From an uncultured Blautia sp. (lineage in GTDB: Bacteria; Bacillota; Clostridia; Lachnospirales; Lachnospiraceae), in the NCBI GenBank assembly GCA_934402155.1, contig CAKRTP010000081.1, forward strand, positions 1 through 8,010: 8,010 nucleotides of DNA. The letters run 5' to 3'. Numbering within the stretch: the first letter of the stretch is position 1; every line of letters starts with the position of its first letter. A program made the position numbers and the translations under genes. The notes beneath the pieces were generated by a model. It was not told where the DNA came from, searched no databases, and saw only the letters and a program-made list of their open reading frames with translations. This document shows, piece after piece, positions 1-6,451 of the stretch.

Positions 1-2308
1 CACTTCCTGTTCCTGCATATGTCTTTGAAAGATCAAAAGCCAGTGCATATGCCGCAAAAGCATTCGCATCCTTGATACCTGTTCCGGTTTCATTATTTAC
101 CTTCACGGTGTGTTCATCTGCATTAAATGAAAAGACTCCATCTGTCCCCTCTGTCAGCTTCCCGTCCAGACGCACTACGGAACCCCAGTTTCCGATATCA
201 GAACCACTCCTGTCTGTACCGGAATAACGGATAAGTTTCCATCCAGTTTGTGAATCAGAAGAAGTATTCCCATTGCCGAGTGCATATATCAGGCCGTTTT
301 CATTATTTCCCACGATCTGCCCTGTGTGATTATATGCCGTTGTGATCTTCTGTCCGCTTAAATTTGTCGTGCCATGTAAGCGCATGACACCCTTTACCAG
401 ATGACCGACAAGACCACCTCGCCCATCAACCCCATCTGCTGCAAGGTCATAGCTGTCCGCTGTTGCAAGTGTGACACTGCCTACATTGAGAAGACCATCC
501 TCTATTTTTCCGACGAGCCCTCCAAAGCTGGCGTTATTACCGGACTTCATATCTGCTGTCGAGGCAGATACATTTTCAATCTCAACATAGCTGCTGCCGG
601 ATATACTGCCGACAACTCCACCATAGGAAGCATTGACGTTGATTCCACCAGTAGTTACAGTCTGGATGAATGAATTGGAATCTCCCTTTATGCTCAGGGT
701 ATTGTCCATACTCCCAGACTGATAGCTTCCGATCAGTCCACCGAGATTTGTAACCGCACCGGTTACTGCTGTTGTAACAGCCGTCTCAGTGGTTCCTGAA
801 ACAGATACCGTTGTCTTTGCGGTACTGGTGTTTTTGAGTACGCCAAATAATCCGCCAGCATTTCCGCCGCCGGATACTGCAATATTATGAAATTCATAAC
901 CGGAAAGATCATAGCTGATCTTATCACCTTTTGTGACAGTGTATTCCCCGATCAGTCCACCAGCTGATTTATTGCTGGCTGATTCCAGGGTAAGCGTTTC
1001 TGCAAAGGTAAGCTTGCCACCTGTTTTTACGCCGATGCTTCCATCTGTGGCACTTCCGGCGAGACCACCTGCATTCCCGGAGGCAGAACTGACCTTCGTC
1101 ACTGAACTTCCGGCAGCGGTCAGCCTGGCATCTGTTTCCATATGTCCGACAAAACCACCTGCATCTGCAGCCGAAGACACCGCTTCAACATTGATCTTGC
1201 CTGCAGATGTATTCTTAAACTCAGCCGTCAGAGCGGCACCTGACTCCATTGTATTGCAGAATAATCCCGTGTGGCTTTCCCCGCTTACCTTTAATTCTTT
1301 TGTAAACTGGTTCTCAAAGGTAATTTCAGCACTCGTTCCTGACTGCATCGTACCGATCAGACCGCCGACTGCTGCAGCTGTTATTTTGTCTGCATTCAGA
1401 TTTCGGAGTACAATATCTGCTTTTAAAGTTGTATTTCCGTCTGCCAGAATTTCCGCCAGAAGCGGTTTCTTCGCAGAATAAGCAGTCTCCGAAAAGCCAA
1501 AGGGGATTGTACCGGACAATGTTGCCTTTGTTGAAAGCACATTAAATAATGCCCTGGATGTCATTATGGAATACTGTTCGGCAGCTGTACTTTTATCCAG
1601 ACCAAAAGTCCCCTCATAAGGATGTGCATCATTACCCAGACCAAGGAAGCTGTAACTGGTTCCACTCACTGGCACAGGCTTTGTAAGATCCCATCCCGAT
1701 GTTGTAATCAGTCTAATCGTGTATCCAGAATAATACTGCGGAGCCACATTCGATAACAGGATCAGACCCTCTCCGCCAGTTACCTCAACCGTATTGCCTT
1801 TAACATTCAGGTTCGCTGATAATTTATCAGCCTCTTCAAGAGTCAGCTTCGCCTCCTGAGCATCCGCTCCCACATCTTCTGCGATCAGTTCCAGAGATAA
1901 ATGAATCTCCTGTGAATCCTCTGCCGCACTGTCTGCCTGTTCTTCGGTCACAGCCGCTTCCTCAGAATCCTGCTGACCTTTGTCATCTGCCAAATCAGTA
2001 TTGTCCGGCTGGCTTTCGATCTCGGCAGGTTCCGCGTCCTCCGGCTGAACTGCAGTATCTGTAAAATCAGTGCTGTCTGCCTGATTTCCACTCTCCCCGG
2101 ATCCTATATTCTCTGTCTGATCCGAAGTCCCCGCGAAATCTGATACTGAATCACCACTTCCAAAATCCTCATCTGCAAGTCCCCGTATCTCAGGTTCTGC
2201 TGACACACGATCCGTCAAAAAAGAAGAGGACGAAGTCATTGCAATGCAAACTGCCATCTCGGCTGCCGTCATACGTTTTATCCATTTTTTCTTTTTACGT
2301 TTTTTCAT
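1..2308 (-). CDS. Large GLUG-repeat secreted surface protein, 3'-truncated by the window edge
   Basis: The minus-strand frame starting with ATG at 2308 is open for 769 codons and runs off the window at base 1, so the C-terminus, and any cell-wall anchor, is not visible. I checked it codon by codon for most of its length and found no stop. Residues 1-12 are very basic (MKKRKKKKWIKR). They are followed by a hydrophobic stretch and a plausible signal peptidase site after VSA at about residue 37. Residues 38 to about 150 form an acidic Asp/Glu/Ser/Thr/Gln-rich linker. From about residue 315 the protein is built from repeats with a GG-[LFV]-x-G core at residues 315, 384, 414, 450, 485, 523, 563, 596 and 631, with weaker copies at 348 and 663. 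This is the GLUG-type pattern of beta-solenoid-like surface proteins. The role is probably adhesion or matrix, by family analogy. The start follows the stop of the upstream gene by 5 bases, with AGGA 9 bases upstream, so translation is probably coupled. Family call fairly sure; function unknown. Confidence 0.85.
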   Translation of the reverse strand, partial: MKKRKKKKWIKRMTAAEMAVCIAMTSSSSFLTDRVSAEPEIRGLADEDFGSGDSVSDFAGTSDQTENIGSGESGNQADSTDFTDTAVQPEDAEPAEIESQPDNTDLADDKGQQDSEEAAVTEEQADSAAEDSQEIHLSLELIAEDVGADAQEAKLTLEEADKLSANLNVKGNTVEVTGGEGLILLSNVAPQYYSGYTIRLITTSGWDLTKPVPVSGTSYSFLGLGNDAHPYEGTFGLDKSTAAEQYSIMTSRALFNVLSTKATLSGTIPFGFSETAYSAKKPLLAEILADGNTTLKADIVLRNLNADKITAAAVGGLIGTMQSGTSAEITFENQFTKELKVSGESHTGLFCNTMESGAALTAEFKNTSAGKINVEAVSSAADAGGFVGHMETDARLTAAGSSVTKVSSASGNAGGLAGSATDGSIGVKTGGKLTFAETLTLESASNKSAGGLIGEYTVTKGDKISYDLSGYEFHNIAVSGGGNAGGLFGVLKNTSTAKTTVSVSGTTETAVTTAVTGAVTNLGGLIGSYQSGSMDNTLSIKGDSNSFIQTVTTGGINVNASYGGVVGSISGSSYVEIENVSASTADMKSGNNASFGGLVGKIEDGLLNVGSVTLATADSYDLAADGVDGRGGLVGHLVKGVMRLHGTTNLSGQKITTAYNHTGQIVGNNENGLIYALGNGNTSSDSQTGWKLIRYSGTDRSGSDIGNWGSVVRLDGKLTEGTDGVFSFNADEHTVKVNNETGTGIKDANAFAAYALAFDLSKTYAGTGS

Positions 2309-2313
2309 TCTTA

Positions 2314-3264
2314 TCAATCCTGTGTTGTTTCTTCTGCCAAAGTAACAGTAACTAACTTCTCAATCTCATCCCAGGTCATATTTGATAACTTCGACAGTTT
2401 CTCAGGATTCCTGTAAAATTGAAACTGGATTGCAGTTGTCGAATCCCCCACCGAAAAAGTGCAGGTTCTGGCAGTAGTATCTATTGTTGTTCCGGTGCTT
2501 TCAGCCCATTTGCTGAGCAGAAGACTTTCATCCCATGTAACAGTTATTTTTCCTGATCCGTTTCCGGATATCTCATAATTAAATGCATCATACTTGTCAG
2601 GTGTTTTTGCTTTTAAATCGATAAAATGTCCTGTCCAGTTTCTGTTCACTTCATAATCCGCAAAAGAAAGTATTGCCGCCAGCTTCTGTGATTTCACCGC
2701 CGCTATCGATTCACCATCTGAAGGCTCTGCAGTAATCTGGATTTTTATCTTATCCTTTAGTTCCTTCGGGATCTCTAATTTATATTCTTTCGTGTCCGCT
2801 TTTCCTGCTGTCAGCTTCTGTCCATTAAAAATGTATTCTCCACTGCTTCCAAAAGCGGTATTATTTATTTTGATACCGGTAATAGTTTCAGGGAGACTTC
2901 CTCCGTCCATGGAGATCAGCTTCGCTTTCAGCGTGTAAGTGATCGCCCTTGGATTATAAAGAGTCCTGTCTCCCCATACATAATTACATATCATCACAGT
3001 AAATGTATAATTATCCTCTCCACTCTCAGCAAGAGAGATACGCTTGACCGGAAGGTTCTCATCAACAGAGTTCAAGAGCGACAGGTAATTCGAGCTGAAC
3101 ATCGTATCACTCGTCTGTGTTCCTGTCGACACCACTCGTTTCACGCTGTTAAAGTTGGTATATGCGCCAAAGCTTCCATATGCAGCGAGTGCCAGCACTC
3201 CAAGAGCTAGAAGTCCCCCGGCAAATCTGCCATGTCGGATCCTTTTCCCTGTTTTTTTCTTCAT
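2314..3264 (-). CDS. Secreted SipW-type/TasA-like signal-segment protein
   Basis: This is a complete 316-residue protein. I chose ATG at 3264 over the in-frame TTG at 3270: the strong AGGAAGGA site (3272-3279) sits 7 bases from the ATG but practically touches the TTG. The basic n-region (MKKKTGKRIRHGR) is followed by a hydrophobic segment at residues 14-34 ending GSFGAYTNF. This resembles the signal segment of SipW-dependent proteins such as TasA and CalY, where an aromatic-rich AYF/AYT stretch follows the core. The mature part shows no catalytic motif. It is rich in Thr, Ser and Lys, with alternating hydrophobic patterns that suggest beta-sandwich structure, for example around residues 225-248. 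It may be a fibre, matrix or pilus-like subunit, or an accessory to the GLUG-repeat protein encoded 5 bases downstream. No SipW signal peptidase gene lies in this window. Secretion is well supported, the SipW-type label is moderate and the function is not known. Confidence 0.8.
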   Translation of the reverse strand: MKKKTGKRIRHGRFAGGLLALGVLALAAYGSFGAYTNFNSVKRVVSTGTQTSDTMFSSNYLSLLNSVDENLPVKRISLAESGEDNYTFTVMICNYVWGDRTLYNPRAITYTLKAKLISMDGGSLPETITGIKINNTAFGSSGEYIFNGQKLTAGKADTKEYKLEIPKELKDKIKIQITAEPSDGESIAAVKSQKLAAILSFADYEVNRNWTGHFIDLKAKTPDKYDAFNYEISGNGSGKITVTWDESLLLSKWAESTGTTIDTTARTCTFSVGDSTTAIQFQFYRNPEKLSKLSNMTWDEIEKLVTVTLAEETTQD

Positions 3265-3271
3265 AAGCAAA

Positions 3272-3279
3272 TCCTTCCT
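3272..3279 (-). promoter_or_regulatory. Ribosome binding site of the SipW-type gene (decides the start)
   Basis: The minus strand reads AGGAAGGA, 7 bases before ATG 3264. The alternative TTG at 3270 would be only about one base away, so the site fixes the ATG as the start. Its upstream half can pair with 3290-3295 (see findings). Confidence 0.8.
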
Positions 3280-3354
3280 GTGACTCCTGACAGGACTGAG
3301 ACAAAATTCTGACTATCCAAACCCTGATCACTCATGGAATCACAGACAAATCTC

Positions 3355-3364
3355 ACCCCGGGGT
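3355..3364. promoter_or_regulatory. Perfect 10-bp palindrome ACCCCGGGGT, possible operator
   Basis: This GC-rich self-complementary site sits in otherwise AT-rich leader DNA, about 30 bases downstream of the proximal -10 element and 90 bases upstream of the SipW-type start. As RNA it can only form a short stem (UUACC/GGUGA with a CCGG loop). A DNA-binding dimer site is one reading and chance is the other. Confidence 0.3.
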
Positions 3365-3392
3365 AATATCACATAAAAAATTCTCTGTGCAT

Positions 3393-3421
3393 ATTTTAAC
3401 CTCTGCCCCCTCAGAATGCAA
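3393..3421 (-). promoter_or_regulatory. Candidate promoter (proximal) for the surface-protein operon
   Basis: The minus strand has TTGCAT (3416-3421), a 17-base spacer and TAAAAT (3393-3398). The -10 matches consensus at 5 of 6 positions, while the -35 matches only at TTG. Transcription would begin near 3386 and leave a leader of about 120 bases that includes the palindrome at 3355-3364. Confidence 0.4.
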
Positions 3422-3447
3422 TGAAAAAAATCAAATAATCGGGAATA

Positions 3448-3456
3448 ATTATAACA
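3448..3456 (-). promoter_or_regulatory. Candidate extended -10 promoter (distal) for the surface-protein operon
   Basis: On the minus strand this reads TGTTATAAT, a perfect TATAAT preceded by the TG of an extended -10 element. No good -35 is present at 17-18 bases, which an extended -10 can tolerate. Transcription would begin near 3441, giving a leader of about 175 bases before ATG 3264. It is seen by eye only and not tested. Confidence 0.45.
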
Positions 3457-3505
3457 AATTTGGTCCACATACCACGCAGATGCCAGTGCTGCCGGCTCCA
3501 CACAG

Positions 3506-6313
3506 TTACCTTGTATCTGCCAGTACCTCTGCAATCGTCTTTTTGACAGCGTCCATATTGATTGGTTTTGCCAGATGTCTGTTCATTCCCGCATCAAGAG
3601 ATGCCTGCACGTCTTCCGCAAACGCATTGGCGGTCATCGCGATGATCGGGATCGTCTTTCCGTCCGGCCGTTCTTCCAGTGACCTGATGGCTCTCGTCGC
3701 CTCATATCCATTCATTTCCGGCATCATAATGTCCATAAGGATCACATCAAAACTGCCCTTCGGATTATTTCTGAAGGTTTCGACAGCCGCTTTTCCATCT
3801 GCCACCCGCACTACCTGGATACCCATTTCTTCCAGCAGAGTTATGGCAATCTCCGCATTCAGGTCATTATCTTCTGCCAGAAGAATATGTGTTCCATTCA
3901 GATCATACTGTGCAGAGTCTGCCTCATCCTTTTTGACAGCTACATTTTCTGCCAGAAGAAGAGGGATTTTTACTGTAAACGTCGAACCAACGCCTTTCGT
4001 GCTCTGAACCTCGATCGTTCCGCCCATGAGATCCACATATCGCTTGGTGATCGCCAGTCCCAGCCCGGTTCCTTTGTAACTGGTTCGTGCCCATTCTCTT
4101 TCCTGTGCAAATTCTTCATATAATCTGCTCTGGAATTCCTCACTCATACCAATCCCATTGTCGGATACCTGATAACATACAACAATGTGCTGGCTGTCAT
4201 CTCCCGGATGATTTTCTGCTTTAAATACTATCCTGCCGCCATCTTTTGTAAATTTGACAGCATTACTTATCAGATTCAGAAGAACATCTCTGATCCGAAG
4301 TTCGTCTGCCATGACATAAGGATTTTCCAGTGTCTGCCTTGAGACAGAAAATTCCAGATCACGGTTTTCTATATAGCCCTTTGCGATCGCGATAACAGTA
4401 TCTGTCACCTCCGTGAGTTTTATCGGCATCGGTTTATATTCCAGCTTACCGCTCTCGATCCGGCTGATATCCAGCACATCGTTTATCAGTGACATAAGAT
4501 ATTCCGAACTCTGTCTGATCTTGCCGAGACAGTTCTGCATCTCTTCATTTGTTTTCATTTTCATGGCGATATTGGTAAATCCGATGATCGCATTCATCGG
4601 TGTACGCATATCATGGGACATGTTATTTAGAAAAGTGGTTTTGGCGACATTCGCGCTGTTGGCTTTTTTGGTTTCCTCAAGTGCAGCTGTAAGCTTTTTT
4701 TTGCTGTCCACAAAGTGCTTCAGCAGAAGCAGCAGGATCAGGATGATCAACAGTGCGATTCCCTGCAGCAGCCATAAATATCTTCCGATCAGTTCTTTTA
4801 TGATAAGTTTCTGATCTGCCACAGAATTCTGTGCAAGAACAACACCATTCAGAAGATCAGAGGACTGCATAATGCCTTTATTGACGATCGTTGCAGCTCT
4901 TCTGTTCTCCTTCGCCGCAAGCATCACCAGGTCCTGTCTCTTCGCCATCTCTGCAAATGAAAGATTCTTCATCAGGGGATTGACATTCAGAATATTGATC
5001 CTGGAAGACGGAATAATAGTACAGCCTGCTTCTCCGTCGTCTACTGCCCTTAAGCAGTCCTCCTGTGTGTCGTACTGTCTGATTTCTGCTTCCGGAAAGA
5101 GCAATGATACCATACGTTTGGAATATACCGATGTCTCCGTCGTTGCTATTATCTCCAGGCTTTTATTGTAGTCATTTCCTCTGTAGATCACTACCGGTGT
5201 GATGTTGAAAATATCATCTGTCGACACGATTGAAAACTCTTCCTGTACATCAAAATTCTGGATGACCGGACCGGCTATATCGATTTCTCCTGCCTGCAGA
5301 GCTTCATTTAATTGTTCTCCGGTTACATATGGAGTTGATTTTACTGTAATGCCATATCTCTGGCTGACCGTATCCAGAACTGTTCCGAGAATTCCGGTAA
5401 GCTTTCCGCTTTTCCCTGAACAAAACGGAAGGTTATCCTCCAGATAGCCCACACGAATGGTATTCTCATGAGCTTCCAGCCACTGTTTTTCTTCTACGTT
5501 TAGAGCATTGTTTACTGCTGAGCTTTCCTCATAACGAGCATATAATCTGCCGCTGTAATCAAATTCCACATTGTTGATCTCTTCCAGGGCTGCATTTAAT
5601 TCCTCCAATATGTCCGGTCTGAATTTGGAAACCCCGAAATAGCATTCGTCAGAGCCGATATACGCGACAGGTATTGAATCACTTTTTGCAGACAATCTCG
5701 GAATAACAACTGCCTCCACCTGATCAGCGGACATTTTGGCGGACATTTCTATGTAACTCTTGCATGGAACGATCTGTGCTTTGATGTTATTTCTGTCCAG
5801 CCACTCCCTGAGAATTGTTTTCTGATGACTTCCGTCCACAACACAGATACTGCATCCGTTCAGTTTCTGCATATCTCCGTCTGCAAGATCTGCATGTTCT
5901 TCATTCGTATAGATCCAGTATTTTTCTTTTCCCTGTGTATATGAAGAATAGTCAAAATATGCTTCCCGTTCAGGGATGTAGGCAACATCACCAAGAAGAT
6001 CTATCTCTCCATCTTTGATCATGTTCATGCATTCTTTGAATGAGCCATATACATACTCATACTCCCAGCCTGTTATGTATGAGATCTTCTGAAGGTACTC
6101 ATATCCTGCCCCTCGTTTCTGCTCTCCCGGGCCGCCCTCCTGAAAATTTACAGAAGGAAAATATCCCACCCGGACGACTTTGTTCTCTGAAGCTTCTGTC
6201 TCGACAATACTGATATCCTTCTCCGTTTCAGCTGCCTGTACCGCCCGTACTGAAGGTGGAAGAGATACCAGTAAAATTCCTGCCAGCAAACCTGCCATTA
6301 AGTTCTTTTTCAT
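3506..6313 (-). CDS. Hybrid sensor histidine kinase with two solute-binding (Venus flytrap) sensor domains
   Basis: This complete 935-residue membrane sensor detects an extracellular small ligand and phosphorylates its own receiver domain. A signal peptide (about 1-28) leads to a first SBP_bac_3-type domain (about 46-255), which keeps the family ER-x3-FDYS signature near 116-123. A second, more diverged binding domain spans about 285-480. One membrane helix lies at about 512-534, then a short lysine-rich linker and HisKA with phosphoacceptor His567 (NNMSHDMRTPMNAIIGF). The HATPase has the N-box Asn684, DNGIG at 718-722 and GTGLGL at 748-753. The receiver has acidic pair Glu814/Asp815, phosphoacceptor Asp861, Thr894 and Lys916. 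All catalytic residues are present. The layout recalls BvgS/EvgS but lacks a PAS domain and a C-terminal HPt domain. ATG 6313 is preceded by a perfect AAAGGAGG at 9 bases. The gene has its own promoter-like region and lies upstream of the surface-protein operon. Its ligand and output partner are unknown. Confidence 0.95.
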   Translation of the reverse strand: MKKNLMAGLLAGILLVSLPPSVRAVQAAETEKDISIVETEASENKVVRVGYFPSVNFQEGGPGEQKRGAGYEYLQKISYITGWEYEYVYGSFKECMNMIKDGEIDLLGDVAYIPEREAYFDYSSYTQGKEKYWIYTNEEHADLADGDMQKLNGCSICVVDGSHQKTILREWLDRNNIKAQIVPCKSYIEMSAKMSADQVEAVVIPRLSAKSDSIPVAYIGSDECYFGVSKFRPDILEELNAALEEINNVEFDYSGRLYARYEESSAVNNALNVEEKQWLEAHENTIRVGYLEDNLPFCSGKSGKLTGILGTVLDTVSQRYGITVKSTPYVTGEQLNEALQAGEIDIAGPVIQNFDVQEEFSIVSTDDIFNITPVVIYRGNDYNKSLEIIATTETSVYSKRMVSLLFPEAEIRQYDTQEDCLRAVDDGEAGCTIIPSSRINILNVNPLMKNLSFAEMAKRQDLVMLAAKENRRAATIVNKGIMQSSDLLNGVVLAQNSVADQKLIIKELIGRYLWLLQGIALLIILILLLLLKHFVDSKKKLTAALEETKKANSANVAKTTFLNNMSHDMRTPMNAIIGFTNIAMKMKTNEEMQNCLGKIRQSSEYLMSLINDVLDISRIESGKLEYKPMPIKLTEVTDTVIAIAKGYIENRDLEFSVSRQTLENPYVMADELRIRDVLLNLISNAVKFTKDGGRIVFKAENHPGDDSQHIVVCYQVSDNGIGMSEEFQSRLYEEFAQEREWARTSYKGTGLGLAITKRYVDLMGGTIEVQSTKGVGSTFTVKIPLLLAENVAVKKDEADSAQYDLNGTHILLAEDNDLNAEIAITLLEEMGIQVVRVADGKAAVETFRNNPKGSFDVILMDIMMPEMNGYEATRAIRSLEERPDGKTIPIIAMTANAFAEDVQASLDAGMNRHLAKPINMDAVKKTIAEVLADTR

Positions 6314-6322
6314 CTGGTTTTT

Positions 6323-6330
6323 CCTCCTTT
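6323..6330 (-). promoter_or_regulatory. Ribosome binding site of the hybrid kinase
   Basis: The minus strand reads AAAGGAGG, a near-perfect anti-16S match 9 bases before ATG 6313. Its first bases are also part of the inverted repeat at 6327-6358. Confidence 0.85.
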
Positions 6331-6358
6331 ATGATAGTACCTTAATTATATCATAAAG
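6327..6358. repeat. Perfect 10-bp inverted repeat over the kinase promoter and ribosome site
   Basis: CTTTATGATA (6327-6336) and TATCATAAAG (6349-6358) are exact reverse complements separated by 12 bases. The right arm overlaps the extended -10 hexamer at 6345-6353. The left arm overlaps the first bases of the ribosome site. This is typical placement for a repressor operator. If transcription came from further upstream, the same repeat could fold in RNA and hide part of the ribosome site. Confidence 0.6.
6345..6353 (-). promoter_or_regulatory. Candidate extended -10 promoter of the hybrid kinase
   Basis: The minus strand reads TGATATAAT, a consensus TATAAT with the TG extension. A weak -35-like TTATGT lies at 6368-6373 with 17-base spacing. 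The predicted start near 6338 gives a leader of only about 25 bases before ATG 6313. The element lies inside the inverted repeat at 6327-6358, so any protein bound there would block the promoter. Confidence 0.55.
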
Positions 6359-6376
6359 CAGCAATATACATAACAT

Positions 6377-6451
6377 TTATTTCGTCAGCAGCCCGGCTTT
6401 TTCGAGAAATTCTCTGGCTGCTTTTTTTGGTTCTTCTGTATCGTAGTTACG
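6377..6451 (-). pseudogene. Possible frameshifted C-terminal tail of the MATE gene
   Basis: Directly after the A6 run (6452-6457) in the last codons of the exporter gene, the alternative frame reads RNYDTEEPKKAAREFLEKAG, then LLTK and TAA at 6377-6379. This 24-residue charged, helix-forming stretch looks like real protein. It would be joined to the exporter if the run had five As instead of six. A sequencing error, a recent mutation or chance are all possible. Confidence 0.35.
6387..6428 (+). terminator. Terminator-like hairpin on the plus strand
   Basis: AGCAGCC (6387-6393) pairs with GGCTGCT (6416-6422), with an inner GAGA/TCTC pair (6404-6407, 6411-6414), and is followed by a T7 run (6422-6428). 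That is an intrinsic terminator shape for rightward transcription, yet no plus-strand gene precedes it. On the minus strand there is no T-run after the stem. It may be a by-product of the Lys/Ala codons in the possible exporter tail. Confidence 0.25.

Larger units (their letters stand above)
3265..3505 (-). promoter_or_regulatory. Regulatory intergenic region upstream of the surface-protein operon
   Basis: This 241-base gap lies between the kinase stop and the start of the SipW-type gene and holds no credible gene. It contains two candidate promoters, a perfect palindrome, a long-range 6-bp inverted repeat, a possible hairpin over the ribosome site and a strong ribosome site, listed separately. 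Just after the kinase stop there is only a weak GC-rich stem (GCCGGCAGCACTGGC) with no T-run, so readthrough from the kinase gene is possible. Confidence 0.6.

Noticed and set aside
933..1481. Plus-strand open frame of 182 codons rich in Pro, Ala and Ser
   Set aside because: It lies wholly inside the GLUG-repeat gene on the opposite strand, has no ribosome site, and its composition is the mirror of Gly/Ala/Thr codons.
3285..3295. Inverted repeat TCCTGACAGGA
   Set aside because: The arms are separated by one base, so no RNA hairpin can form fully, and 5-bp arms are common by chance.
3149..3331. Short minus-strand frame of 60 codons overlapping the start of the SipW-type gene
   Set aside because: It is in another frame of the same region, with no good ribosome site and a Trp/Arg-rich sequence unlike a real protein.
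3265..3390. Possible c-di-GMP or other riboswitch in the operon leader
   Set aside because: The GCACAGAG start loosely recalls the class I c-di-GMP motif, but the conserved core sequences and paired helices are missing.
3340..3534. Minus-strand frame of 64 codons in the leader of the surface operon
   Set aside because: It starts inside the kinase gene, spans both promoter candidates and has no recognisable features. A leader peptide is conceivable but unsupported.
3387..4007. Plus-strand open frame of 206 codons overlapping the end of the kinase gene
   Set aside because: It is antisense to the highly conserved receiver domain, with no family resemblance and no ribosome site.
4413..4814. Plus-strand hydrophobic open frame of 133 codons
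   Set aside because: It is antisense to the HisKA and transmembrane region of the kinase, whose motifs are unmistakable.
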